From positions 94,596 through 129,629 of the forward strand of contig JBNGIQ010009460.1 in the NCBI GenBank assembly GCA_049999765.1: DNA of 35,034 bases, given 5' to 3'. The stretch is from Phaeoceros laevis. Taxonomy: Eukaryota; Anthocerotophyta; Anthocerotopsida; Notothyladales. Shown here piece by piece: positions 10,998-20,415 of the stretch. The notes under the pieces are model-generated. The model was not told the DNA's origin. It made no database searches and saw nothing but the letters and a program-made list of their open reading frames with translations. A program made the translations under genes and the position numbers. Position 1 is the first letter of the stretch. The number at the start of each line of letters is the position of its first letter.

Positions 10998-12388
10998 GCC
11001 AGCTCTGAATGGGGCCCAAATTGAAGGTGGTCCTTCAGAAAATTTTCCAAGTTTGACTGAGGTACTTTACCCGCCACAGTATATGCACGATATTTCTAGC
11101 TAGCGGTGAGGATGTGGTTACCTTGTGACCTCAGAGTAGCATTCTTCACGGCTACCTTCCATTTGGTGGCTATTCAAATCTGGACGCCATTATTTTTCCT
11201 AGTAGTTTTGCAGCGTGTAAATATTATTGTGCTGTGCTATTTCGTTTCCGGGCTTGTGTCCGTTGTCCATCTCAACCGAAGGTGCGTATTGCTCAAGCGC
11301 ACTTTTCCGTTTTGGAAGAGGGCAAGGATGATCATGTTGCGAGCAGTTGAACATCGCATTGTAAGCGGTTTCATCTCGAAAGATCGGTGCCTGTGGGTAA
11401 CTGAATCTTCGGTTTATGCATTCTTCGCCGGGCTACTTTCACAATTCTGGTATTTCAGCAAGGTGGTAAAACCGTGACGGACTTGCAGAAGGTAAATATC
11501 TTACATCTGTACATCTGTATATCTGAATATATCTGTATGAAGGCGCTTCGTGCGAACAATTGCACACGCCTGCTCACTCGAATCACTTCGTTCAGAACCA
11601 CAAAGTAGTACTATACTGTACTGTACGTGGACAGATCTTAGTTGCTATTCACTTGTACTTTACCGCTCACTCCTTGCTATGTCCCCCTCCTGCTCCTGAC
11701 AGTGCAGGTGCACAATTCTGCGAGAACCAACCTGAATTTGTTGAAACGTATTCGACATGGACCATTTGGAGGCACCGTTCATGTGCGTGTCCAACTGCAG
11801 CAATGCGAAACAGGCCGGCTCAGGTTGCTCAGCTTGTGATCTCGCACACCTCGGCCTCAGTTGGGCTGATGGCCAGGCGAATGCAATAATTGGAGGTGTG
11901 AGTGCATGTTTAGGTGTGACGCCCACAGATGGGAGAATGAAGGGGTATGTACTCGTGGTAACCTCATTCTGTCAATCTCCGCACTGCTGCTTCTCTGAGG
12001 TACAGTTTTGGTCACAGATTTATGACGAGAGTGTGGTTTCCTTTCAGGTTGGGCGCTTTTCCCAGAGGTTGGGGAAAGGGCTGTGGGCCACCTAACAGAT
12101 CCAAGCAACCTCTACAGACTGAAGAGACACCCAGAACAGCTGAAGCAGTGTAATGGGCAACAGTATGTCTAATCTCCGATGCTGGGAACCCAGGGGTTGC
12201 TGTCTAAATCTCCGATGCTGGGAACCCAGGGGTTGCTGTCTAAATTTGAGGAAGCAGCGTAGGCCTGCAAGATCTCATGGGAGGGCTTTAGGGCAGGAGG
12301 AATCTGAGGCTGGTTGCGCCTTCCATGGCAACACCGGGGTCACGACTTCTGCAGGCCAGAAAAGACAGAGTGAAGCAGCTAGCCTTTG
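10998..12388. other. intergenic DNA between the RLF-like and PPR genes
   Basis: A frame with coding-like composition ([18 protein letters not shown], about 10990-11060) follows the RLF stop codon, and another lies at about 11700-11830. Neither could be matched to a family. A direct duplication of 35-36 bp sits at 12167-12237. The rest shows nothing recognisable. Confidence 0.5.
12167..12237. repeat. direct duplication, 35/36 bp, upstream of the PPR start
   Basis: Two adjacent copies (12167-12201 and 12202-12237) of a unit containing CCGATGCTGGGAACCCAGGG differ by one A. A third partial copy (gtctaaat) starts at 12238. The array lies about 150 bases before the PPR start codon, probably in its leader or promoter. 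Confidence 0.9.
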
Positions 12389-15300
12389 ATGATGGCCGCT
12401 GTTACCGGCGTTGCCTTCAGTTCCTGTTTGGCACCAATCCCTGCGCTGAGGCAGTCCATGCAAGGACTATTACCCGAGATTGGTGGGTTTGAGGCCCTCA
12501 GCCCAAGGAAGGGGGATGCAAAAAGTCCTGCGTCTGGTAGACAAGAGGCAATTCTTTCAGATGAGCTGCAGGAGGTCCTATGGAAACAGTTCTTTGCAGA
12601 TCCGGCACAGTGGTGGGACAACAAACGGAGCAAGCCTACTCCTCCGCATCCTGAGTTTACACACATGGAGTGCAGTGTTGCGCTGTGGGTAAACAATTGG
12701 CACAAGCCTGCTTGGGTGGAATCGCAGCTATCCACGTTGGTCGATGGGATGAAGACCCCTGATTCTGGATTCACCTCACTTCAAGGGCATGGAGCTTTAG
12801 TAGCACATGAGGACCATTTGGATGTCGGAATTTGCAGGAAACTATGTGACGATGGACGGATATCTGACGCTGCAGATGCATTGGACCTACTGGTGCAGGG
12901 CGGATGCCATGTACCCAACAATCTATTCTATCTTGTCCTCAAGAGGTGCATCAAGGACAAGGACCTGGTTTTGGGCAGACGCATCCACGCTCTGACTGTT
13001 AAAAGCGGGTATGAAGGAAACGCATTCTTGGCCACCCACCTCATCGGTCTGTACGCATCGCATAGGAAGTTGGAGGAAGCAATGCGAGTGTTTACCGAAG
13101 TCCCTACACCGGACGCCTATAACTGGGCCACCATCATCTTGGCATATGCTGGACACGGAGAGGCCGCCGAAGCTATACGACTGTATCGACAAATGTGCAA
13201 GTCAACTACCGTTAAACCCGATGACCGCATCTATTCAGCAGTTTTGAAAGCTTGCGCCGCTGCGGGAGATTTAGTTGCCGGAAAGGAGGTGCATGCGCAT
13301 ATTGTTGCAAGTCCGTGGAAGCTAGATAGATTTGTTCAAGCTGGGTTGGTGAACATGTACACGAAATGCGGTAGCTTACAGACTGCGCGCAGACTGTTTA
13401 ACAAATTTCCGGACAGGGGTGTTGTAACGTGGACCGCTATGATTGCAGGATATGCCCAGCAAGGGATGGGTCAAGAAGCCCTTGGTCTATATAGAAGTAT
13501 GCAAAACGAGGGCCTGAATCCTCCCGATTGTGTTACCTATGTATGCCTGCTGCAGGCATGTGCCGCTGTAGGTATAGGAGCTGTTGATGAGGGAAAGCAA
13601 TTGCATGCACAGATCAAAGAACGAGGACTGGAAGAGGATGTGGTTGTAGGTGGCAGCTTGGTTAACATGTATGCAAAGTGTGGTAGCTTACAGGATGCTC
13701 TGAACGTATTTAACAAACTCCCAAAGAAGAATGTTGTAGCATGGACCGCGATGCTTGCTGGTTATGCCCAGGAGGGGATGGGTCAGGAAGCCCTTAGTCT
13801 TTACAGCGGTATGCAACAGGAACGCCTCACTGCTCCCAATTCTGTTACATATGTATGCCTGCTGCAGGCATGTGCTAGTGCAGGTGTAGGAGCTCTTCAT
13901 AAAGGAAAGCAACTGCATGCAGAGATCGAAGAACGAGGACTCCAGGAGGATGTGGTTCTAGGCGGCAGCTTGGTTAACATGTATGCAAAGTGTGGTAGCT
14001 TGGAGGATGCTCGCAGCGTGTTTGACAAACTTCCAGAGAGGAATATCATAGCATTCAATGCAATGCTTGCAGGGTCTGCCCAGCGCGGGATGGGTCACGA
14101 AGCCCTTCAGCTTTACAGCAGTATGCAACAGGAAGGCCTCACTCCTGATTCTGTTACTTTTGTATGCCTGCTACAGGCATGTGCAAGTGTAGCAGCTCTT
14201 GATGAGGGAAAGAAGGTGCATGAACAGATAAAAGGACAGGGATTGCAAGAGGATGTGGTTCTAGGCGGCAGCTTAATTAACATGTATGTGAAGTGTGGTA
14301 ACTTAGAGGAGGCTCTCACCGTGTTTGACAAACTTACACAGAGGAATATTGTAGCATGGACGGCGATGATTCAAGGGTACGCCCAGCATGGGTTGGGTCA
14401 GGAGGCCCTTGGTCTATACAGCAGCATGCAACAGGAAGGCCTCACTCCTCCCAATTCTGTTACATATGTATGCCTACTGCAGGCATGTGCTACGGTAGGT
14501 GTGGAAGCTCTTCATGAGGGAAAGCAGCTGCATGCACAGATCAAAGAACGAGGACTGCAAGAGGACGTTGTTCTAGGAGTCAGCTTAGTTAACATGTATG
14601 TGAAGTGCGGTAGCCTGAACTATGCTCACAGACTGTTCGACAAACTTCCAGAGAGGAATGTTGTAGCATGGAATGCAATGATTGCAGGATACGTCCAGCA
14701 GGGGATGGGTCAGAAAGCCCTTAGCCTTTACAGGGGTATGCAACGGGAAGGCCTCACTCCTCCTGATTCTGTTACCTATGTCAGCCTGCTGCAGGCATGT
14801 GCGAATGTAGGTGTAGGAGCTCTTCATGAGGGAGAGCAGCTGCATACACAGATCAAGGAACAAGGACTGCAGGAGGACAGGGTTGTCAGAGTCAGCTTGG
14901 TTAACATGTATGCAAAATGTGGCAGCTTGGAGGATGGTCGCAGACTGTTTGACAAACTTCCAGAGAAGAATATTGTAGCATGGAATGTAATGATTGCAGG
15001 GTATGCCCAGCACGGGATGGGTCAGGAAGCTCTGAGCCTTTACAGCTGTTTGCAACAGGAAGGCATCACTCCTGATAGTGTCACCTATGCATGCCTGCTG
15101 CAGGTATGTGCAACTGGAGCAGCTCTGCCTCTTGGAGAGCAGCTGCATGTAGAGATTAGGGAACGAGGAATGCAAGCTGATTGCATTGTGGGAACAGCAC
15201 TGGTAAATATGTATGCAAAGTGTGGGAGCATGTATGATTCACAGCGTGTGTTTGATTCACTGCCTAAACGAAGCATTGAGGCTTGGGGTGCACTGGTCAG

Positions 15301-15898
15301 TGGATATGCCCGCCAAGGAGATAGTCAGGTTGTGTTTGTCTTGCTTGACAGGATGAGAATGGAGGGCATACACCCAAACCAGATCACGTGCCTTAGTGTG
15401 CTGACAGTGTGCAGTCATGTGGGTCTAGTGGACAAAGGCCGAGAATGGTTTAAAGCGATGAGTACAGATTATGGCATCAGTCCATCCGTGGAGCACTTCA
15501 TATGCATGGTGGATCTTCTGGGGCGTGCAGGACATCTGGATGAGGCGCTACAGATGGTGAAGACCATGCCATTTCCACCTAATGATGTATTGTGGCATAC
15601 TCTATTAGGCGCCTGTAGAAAGTGGAAGAATGTCGAGATTGGAGAACAAGCTTTCAAGGGTGCAGTTACCATTGATGAAACAGACGCTGCACCTTATGTA
15701 TTGATGTCGGACATTTATGCAAGCGCTCAGATGTTGGAGGCGGCAAAGAAGATGCAGACAAGGCGAAAGAAATTGGGGGCATGGAAGGAACCAGGCCAGA
15801 GCTGGTGGACTGACATGGGTGGGGTGGCACATACCTTTCTTGCTGGGGACAAGAAGCATGCTGAGAGGGCGGTACCTATGCAAGGCTGGAGAAGCTAG
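12389..15898 (+). CDS. PLS-class PPR protein (E/E+ type, truncated DYW), 1169 aa
   Basis: PPR proteins bind single-stranded organellar RNA one base per repeat. PLS-DYW members usually specify C-to-U RNA editing in mitochondria or plastids. The start is the first of two ATGs at 12389/12392, and the N-terminus (VTGVAFSSCLAPIPALR) could be an organelle-targeting peptide. From about residue 150 there are eight PLS triplets of roughly 104 residues, each with LVNMYAKCGSL, NVVAWNAMIAGYAQ and VTYVCLLQACA blocks. The middle triplets are almost the same, including at DNA level. An E domain follows (MVDLLGRAGHLDEA, NDVLWHTLLGACRKW), then the E+/DYW junction GGVAHTFLAGDKKHAE, after which the frame ends in 12 unrelated residues. 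The editing domain is therefore missing from the readable protein, and the remnant lies downstream. No introns. Function may persist as RNA binding, or with a deaminase supplied by another protein. Confidence 0.9.
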   Translation: MMAAVTGVAFSSCLAPIPALRQSMQGLLPEIGGFEALSPRKGDAKSPASGRQEAILSDELQEVLWKQFFADPAQWWDNKRSKPTPPHPEFTHMECSVALWVNNWHKPAWVESQLSTLVDGMKTPDSGFTSLQGHGALVAHEDHLDVGICRKLCDDGRISDAADALDLLVQGGCHVPNNLFYLVLKRCIKDKDLVLGRRIHALTVKSGYEGNAFLATHLIGLYASHRKLEEAMRVFTEVPTPDAYNWATIILAYAGHGEAAEAIRLYRQMCKSTTVKPDDRIYSAVLKACAAAGDLVAGKEVHAHIVASPWKLDRFVQAGLVNMYTKCGSLQTARRLFNKFPDRGVVTWTAMIAGYAQQGMGQEALGLYRSMQNEGLNPPDCVTYVCLLQACAAVGIGAVDEGKQLHAQIKERGLEEDVVVGGSLVNMYAKCGSLQDALNVFNKLPKKNVVAWTAMLAGYAQEGMGQEALSLYSGMQQERLTAPNSVTYVCLLQACASAGVGALHKGKQLHAEIEERGLQEDVVLGGSLVNMYAKCGSLEDARSVFDKLPERNIIAFNAMLAGSAQRGMGHEALQLYSSMQQEGLTPDSVTFVCLLQACASVAALDEGKKVHEQIKGQGLQEDVVLGGSLINMYVKCGNLEEALTVFDKLTQRNIVAWTAMIQGYAQHGLGQEALGLYSSMQQEGLTPPNSVTYVCLLQACATVGVEALHEGKQLHAQIKERGLQEDVVLGVSLVNMYVKCGSLNYAHRLFDKLPERNVVAWNAMIAGYVQQGMGQKALSLYRGMQREGLTPPDSVTYVSLLQACANVGVGALHEGEQLHTQIKEQGLQEDRVVRVSLVNMYAKCGSLEDGRRLFDKLPEKNIVAWNVMIAGYAQHGMGQEALSLYSCLQQEGITPDSVTYACLLQVCATGAALPLGEQLHVEIRERGMQADCIVGTALVNMYAKCGSMYDSQRVFDSLPKRSIEAWGALVSGYARQGDSQVVFVLLDRMRMEGIHPNQITCLSVLTVCSHVGLVDKGREWFKAMSTDYGISPSVEHFICMVDLLGRAGHLDEALQMVKTMPFPPNDVLWHTLLGACRKWKNVEIGEQAFKGAVTIDETDAAPYVLMSDIYASAQMLEAAKKMQTRRKKLGAWKEPGQSWWTDMGGVAHTFLAGDKKHAERAVPMQGWRS

Positions 15899-16137
15899 TC
15901 CCGAAAATGGGGGAGGTTGTGTGCCCCACCCCAACTCATCGTCGCTGACGATATCTGATGACCAAAAGGAAGCCGAGATATGTGGGCACATCAAGAAATA
16001 GGATATCGCATATGCCCTGGGTAAGACAGCTGAGGTACACACGTATCAAAAGTTAAAAGCGAACTATCATATGCCGAGATGCAGGTCGCTGCCATGTCTT
16101 TAAGAATGGAAAATGTCCCTGTGGGGACTGCTGGTAG
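15860..16137 (+). pseudogene. decayed DYW deaminase domain of the PPR gene
   Basis: Pieces of a DYW domain continue after the PPR frame but are scattered over two other frames. TYARLEKLVPKMGE (15874-15915) is in the next frame. DDQKEAEICGHIKK, a stop at 15999-16001, then DIAYALG are in the third frame. RTIICRDAGRCHVFKNGKC (ending 16116) followed by PCGDCW and a stop at 16135-16137 return to the second frame. In intact domains the second piece carries the zinc-binding HxE; here it reads HIK, so the catalytic Glu is gone. The CxxCH zinc block between pieces two and three is absent. The terminal triplet is DCW instead of DYW. These are several independent lesions, so a single sequencing error does not explain them. 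Confidence 0.85.
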
Positions 16138-17599
16138 CAAGCGGCTAGAAAATGAGCTGCACTGTTGCTATGCTGGTCCTCACTGCGATCTGCCTGGCAA
16201 CCAGACCCTCAGCTCAAAATGTGATACATTAAGATCGGCTGGTAGTAATCGGCATTCCTCCAGGATTACCAGCGGTATGTTTAACGATGTGGAATGTTTC
16301 GTGGTCCCCCATCTCAGCCACTATGTGTATTTGAAGTAGTTCTAATTGCCTTTTGTCTTTCTTGTTGCAGTTACCACAGGTAAAAAGAAGCATGCTTGTA
16401 TACTGTACAGAACAACAAACTTGAGCATTGGAGGGACAAAAAGTGGTGTCAGTTGCTCCTAACATGGCTGGTCTTTGTGGCCCAAAACTAAGCTCGGGAA
16501 CATGTCTGAAAGGTATATGATCTTCTCATGACGCTTGCAACTATCAACTTATGTTGCACACATGCTAATTTCTTTTGTTATCGTGGTAAGTTGGTAACAT
16601 GGTGAATGCTGGTTGCAGCCCGTCTCGTCTGATCATAGCCTTTTGGACTGATGCGCGATAATAATAGCTGGGATTTGGGCTATACTCAAATGGTACACAA
16701 AGAGAAGGTTGTTATGCTAGGTGTTAGTAGTGTGACACACGTTAGAACTCCGTAGTTGAGCGCCCCTGGTTAGAAAAGTTGCTGCGATGGTGTGCTTGCA
16801 TTTTGTTGGCCTCCACCCATTGAAGTCTGATGATTTTGGGCATGATGCGCGGAGGCAGCCGGTAATACAATCGCCGGTAGGCCCGGCAACATCTGACACC
16901 GATATGACTGGTACATGGCTCTGGTAGGACCGGTACAAGGCTCTGGTAAAAGATCGGAGGGGCACGTCCCGGCTCCCGACCACATCCGCCCGCATCTACT
17001 TCTTACTACTATGTTGAGCACTACTCGTGAATGAGTAATTGGAGCTTATCCGCCTACAGCGTACTGAAGTCTGCATGTCGCTCGCTGTCGAAAATGTAGG
17101 ATTTTGTGCGACCGCGCAGTACACGGAGGGAACCTAACGGTAGCTCACAACCTTGTGTGGCGCGGAAGTAGTCAATGACTAAAAATACACTCCCTTTCCT
17201 TCCTTCCACTCGTAACCGCTGCGGCGTTGTCGGGAACGAGCCACCTCTCAACGCTTAGTACGGTAGGGCTGGAAACTTCTTAGGAAGGAAGGACGAAAGA
17301 AAGAAAGAACTTTATCAGCACGTTTGAGTCGCCGAGCGAAATACACATATTTGGTATCAATTTTCTGATATCACTTAGTTTATTAAGCTTTATGTCCAGT
17401 TGAACTGTTGAACTGGACGATGTTAATAAGATACTAATAAAGGTCCGCTCTCTTGTAATAAATGAATGCGGAGGTGGCTGACGAAACCAGAGAAGTTTAG
17501 AGAACCAGAGGGCTGGCCTTAAAAGAGGCCGCCCCACTTGTATAAGGACTGAGTAGTCTCACTCCTTGAAGTTGGTTGAGGTCTCATCAGCCAGGACCT

Positions 17600-17700
17600 A
17601 CACTGCTTTCCCCCTAATGATGTGATTTGGAACCTAAGTGGCACAGTAACAAACGCAAAGGCACTACCGTGCACTCAAACATGCATTTAAGGAAGACAGA
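17600..17700 (+). pseudogene. PPR E-domain remnant (low confidence)
   Basis: CCCCCTAATGATGTGATTTGG near 17610-17630 would read PPNDVIWN in one frame, matching PFPPNDVLWHTLLGAC of the E domain of the upstream PPR gene. Alignable bases continue for about 60 nt (AGTAACAAACGCAAAGG against AGTGGAAGAATG). The frame is broken on both sides. It may be an old duplicate of the 3' part of the neighbouring PPR gene. Confidence 0.35.
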
Positions 17701-18469
17701 GGAGGTTAGTGGAACCCCTAGGTTACAGGAAAATCAGGTACGAGCAAGCTATTGGTGTGCATAGAAAATGGAAGACAAACAGCATTCTTGACGTTCAGGC
17801 ACCAGTAGAGAGGGCATTCAGCGTTACTGGATGGGTGGTCGATGGGTGGTCGTAAGACTGCTGTTGCTCACAAATGAAGACACACGAATGCTAGGGGACT
17901 TGAAATGCAGTAGTACCGGGCTCACGGGCCCCCAATTCGCTAGCAGACATGCATGACGAGGAGTGCAAGGGACAAGGAAACAAGGGAAAGAATGGCCACA
18001 AGCCTTGAAAGAACCCCCGTGCTGAGTACATTGAGCGTCCTGATTAAATAGCCCTTCCTTCCCTCCATTTCCTCAGGCTCGGCGTTTAAGCCGGAAGCTT
18101 TGCACCAAGCGGCCACCAACTGTTACCCTAACTGCTGGATTGCTCCAGGTCTGTACCAAAGATCACACTCTCACTATTATTGGAAACCAAGCTTCTAACA
18201 ACGCTTCACAAGATTTTCCCTAACAGGAGGGGGTGGTTTGATGGGTTGACGGGTTAGAGAAAAAAAAAACCTCCAGTTGCCAAAAAGTAAGAAACCGTTA
18301 GTAACTCTGTGTTGTTGGATTTCCTATGTTCCTTTTCCCAAGGACCTGAAAACTTGCCGGGTACACCTTGAAATCTCTGGAAATTATTATACATGTAAAT
18401 TAGTATAAATAAAGGTCTTAAAATAGGCATAGTGTAGGTAAGTTTAGATACTAGTACTTATACAAACTT

Positions 18470-18487
18470 ATAAATACTAGTATTTAT
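18470..18487. repeat. perfect 18-bp palindrome in an AT-rich tract
   Basis: ATAAATACTAGTATTTAT is identical to its own reverse complement. Overlapping copies of ATACTAGTA lie on both sides (about 18448-18515), so the whole tract could form cruciforms. A function is not evident. Confidence 0.85.
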
Positions 18488-18748
18488 AGATACTAGTATA
18501 AATATTAGTATGACTAATGTTTAGCGTTGAATATAAATATTAATAGTAATTATACCATTACCTAAAAGACATAAGAACAACCATTCCCTAGTTTCAAACT
18601 CTTTACGGTTTGTTGAAACTCTTTATAGTTTGTGGCGTAGCAGAAGTTTGAAATTGATGACAATGCGAAGCCAAAGCCAAAGAAGATCGAAAAACACAAA
18701 GATCATAAAAGGATGAATGATATAAGCACCATCAATCGAGGGACTCTA

Positions 18749-19047
18749 TTTGACATACCTGGATTTATACGAATGACTCATACCTGAATTTACACGAATG
18801 ACTTGATATCAAATATGACTCATGCCTGAATTTACACTCATACCTGAATTTACACGAATGACTCGATATCAAATCAAGCTGTTGTGGAAAGGTACATGTT
18901 TGACATACTTGGATTTACACGAATGACTCTAGTACTTGTTGGCGGACATAAAGCGGAAAGGTACATGTTTGACATACCTGCATCTACATAACTGACTCTA
19001 GTACTTGTTGGCATGCATTAAATCAAGCTCTTGCGGAAAGGTACATG
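18749..19047. repeat. cluster of nested direct repeats
   Basis: GGAAAGGTACATG recurs at 18886, 18955 and 19035. Each of the first two copies is followed by TTTGACATAC, an ACxxGAxTGACTC-like string and TAGTACTTGTTGGC, giving units of about 70-80 bp. A second motif, CCTGAATTTACACGAATGAC with related copies, recurs about every 30-60 bases between 18780 and 18870, and GATATCAAAT appears with it. No open frame spans the array. It looks like a decayed satellite or subterminal repeats of a transposon. Confidence 0.75.
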
Positions 19048-19190
19048 ACAAAGTATTTCCCGATGTTGATGCCCGATTGGTCAGGAAAGAGTTTTGAGTT
19101 TGTTAAAATCCACCTAGGACTAGGACAAAATAAGATCAAAAATAGCTTTGGAGATTCTCGGAAGGACACAACCCTACCCTGGATGCACTC

Positions 19191-19290
19191 NNNNNNNNNN
19201 NNNNNNNNNNNNNNNNNNNNNNNNNNNNNNNNNNNNNNNNNNNNNNNNNNNNNNNNNNNNNNNNNNNNNNNNNNNNNNNNNNNNNNNNNN
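19191..19290. other. assembly gap (100 N)
   Basis: Run of N just left of the MITE-like element, in intergenic repeat DNA. The flanks show no shared sequence. Confidence 0.95.
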
Positions 19291-19313
19291 GACCAGAGCG
19301 AACTTCAATGGTG

Positions 19314-19579
19314 TGTTCACATAAAATGAATGAAATGGTCGCGGATGGTGCGGAATGGTTGCGGAGGGGTCGCCATGTTTTACGGCTACCCATTTTAAGA
19401 TTATTGTGAGTAAAACCGTGGTTGGCATCCGCGACGCACAATTCATGTGCGACACCGCCGCGGTTCTTGCGTAAGGGTGCTCGGTTTACCATCTCCACTT
19501 GCTTTTACGCCCCGGATGGTGCGGCCGGTTAGCGGATGTGCGGAATAGTTCGCAACTATACGTTGATGTTATGTGAACA
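19314..19579. mobile_element. MITE-like element with terminal inverted repeats, 266 bp
   Basis: TGTTCACATAA at 19314-19324 is the exact reverse complement of TTATGTGAACA at 19569-19579. Inside the ends there is further inverted symmetry: GCGGATGGTGCGGAATGG at the left against TGCGGAATAG and GGATGTGCGG strings at the right. It is non-coding and of typical size for a miniature inverted-repeat element. A matching target-site duplication was not seen, so the superfamily is not assigned, although the TIR style resembles hAT MITEs. Confidence 0.6.
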
Positions 19580-19961
19580 GCCCTTCATTCATTGCGTGCA
19601 GGGGCTCAATCAATTGCAGTCAGTAGCGAATAATTGTGGAAACGACGTTCCGAGTTCCTACGGCGGGGAGGGCGGGCCATAACGCCAGGAAAACTATAAA
19701 GTGAAGGGCGCCGGGCGCTCGATTTGGGAGCTGCAGGTCGGATGGAGGAGCTGGGCAGACGGTGTGGAGGAGCTGCTGGTCGCGGGAACCTGGCCCGGGC
19801 AGGTCACATTGTACACACAACGTAGCCCCCAGCCAGTGCAGAATACTAGGAATAGAGGTCTTCCTCTTTGCAGAATATATGTGGTAGTATGGCGGCAACG
19901 GGTGCCACCGGGTGTAGTGTCCTCCCTATAAGGCGCGCCGGTAGTCGGTCCTCCCTATAAT

Positions 19962-20026
19962 GGCGCGCATATAGGGAGAGGATGAGGATCATGTAGGGAG
20001 AGGATGAGGATCATTATGCGCGCGCC
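19962..20026. repeat. inverted repeat enclosing two 21-bp direct repeats
   Basis: GGCGCGCATA (19962-19971) faces TATGCGCGCGCC (20015-20026). Between them are two copies of TAGGGAGAGGATGAGGATCA plus T (19972-19992 and 19994-20014), one base apart. A related string CCTCCCTATAAGGCGCGCC also occurs just upstream at 19921-19939. The arrangement could be a very short transposon relic or a protein-binding array. Confidence 0.75.
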
Positions 20027-20055
20027 TTAAAGGAAGCGCGCCTTCTAGTATAGAG

Positions 20056-20120
20056 TAGTGGGACCTGGATTCGAACCAGGTTCCACTAGTACCTACCTTT
20101 TCACCTATACCATCTCTCCC
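20056..20120 (-). other. tRNA-like Pol III promoter element (B-box hairpin), not an intact tRNA
   Basis: The minus strand has GGTTCGAATCC, a consensus B box, in a long hairpin (20056-20088, arms TAGTGG.ACCTGG / CCAGGT.CCACTA). A possible A-box-like string (TGGTATAGGTGAAAAGG) lies about 30 bases before it. The 5' GGGGAGA string has no complementary acceptor strand, and no anticodon arm can be folded. It is best read as a tRNA pseudogene piece or the head of a tRNA-derived SINE. Confidence 0.4.
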
Positions 20121-20415
20121 CAAGGGCCCGTACCGTACCTTTCCTTAATCAAGTTTAATTATATCCAAATCTGGCTTGGGGGCTACGTCGGGTAGCGGGG
20201 TCGGCCGCTACCGTCCTGGATCGCCTCCCGCCGGTGACCGCGGGAGGCTCTCCAGACGGTACCCAATCCGTATACGAATAGGAGAGAGGAGATTGGAGGT
20301 GAGAAGAAAGCGCATGGCGGCATGCCATGCCGTGGCCAAGTAAAGGCGGGGCCCACGCCTGCCCACCTGATATTTAGGCTACACCTGCTGAGGGGGCCTC
20401 CGAAAGACGGACACA

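Larger units (their letters stand above)
16138..19313. other. AT-rich intergenic DNA with repeats and a PPR remnant
   Basis: No intact gene is supported over about 3.2 kb. Annotated separately are the PPR-like remnant near 17.6 kb, the palindromes near 18.47 kb and the repeat cluster at 18.75-19.05 kb. Other small items are a purine-rich run (17281-17308, ggaaggaaggacgaaagaaa) and a duplicated gatgggtggtc at about 17830-17850. The N gap 19191-19290 lies inside. Confidence 0.6.
19580..20415. other. intergenic DNA and 5' flank of the NAL1-like gene
   Basis: This GC-richer stretch contains the small inverted-repeat unit at 19962-20026 and the tRNA-like hairpin at 20056-20120. The last 250 bases before the NAL1-like start carry no clear TATA box. 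No protein-coding frame is supported. Confidence 0.5.

Noticed and set aside
11106-11477. 123-codon hydrophobic frame downstream of the RLF-like gene
   Set aside because: No motif, no splice support and composition typical of chance frames in this region.
13688-15276. Long minus-strand frames opposite the PPR gene
   Set aside because: They are the complement of the repetitive PPR codons (CYNILLWKF-like repeats mirror AWNAMIAGY) and have no independent support.
18749-19047. A CRISPR-like array of spaced repeats
   Set aside because: Spacing is irregular, repeat units are nested and vary, and the setting is a plant nuclear genome.
20052-20125. A tRNA gene on the minus strand
   Set aside because: The T-arm is perfect but the 5' acceptor strand has no partner and no anticodon stem forms, so an intact tRNA is not supported.
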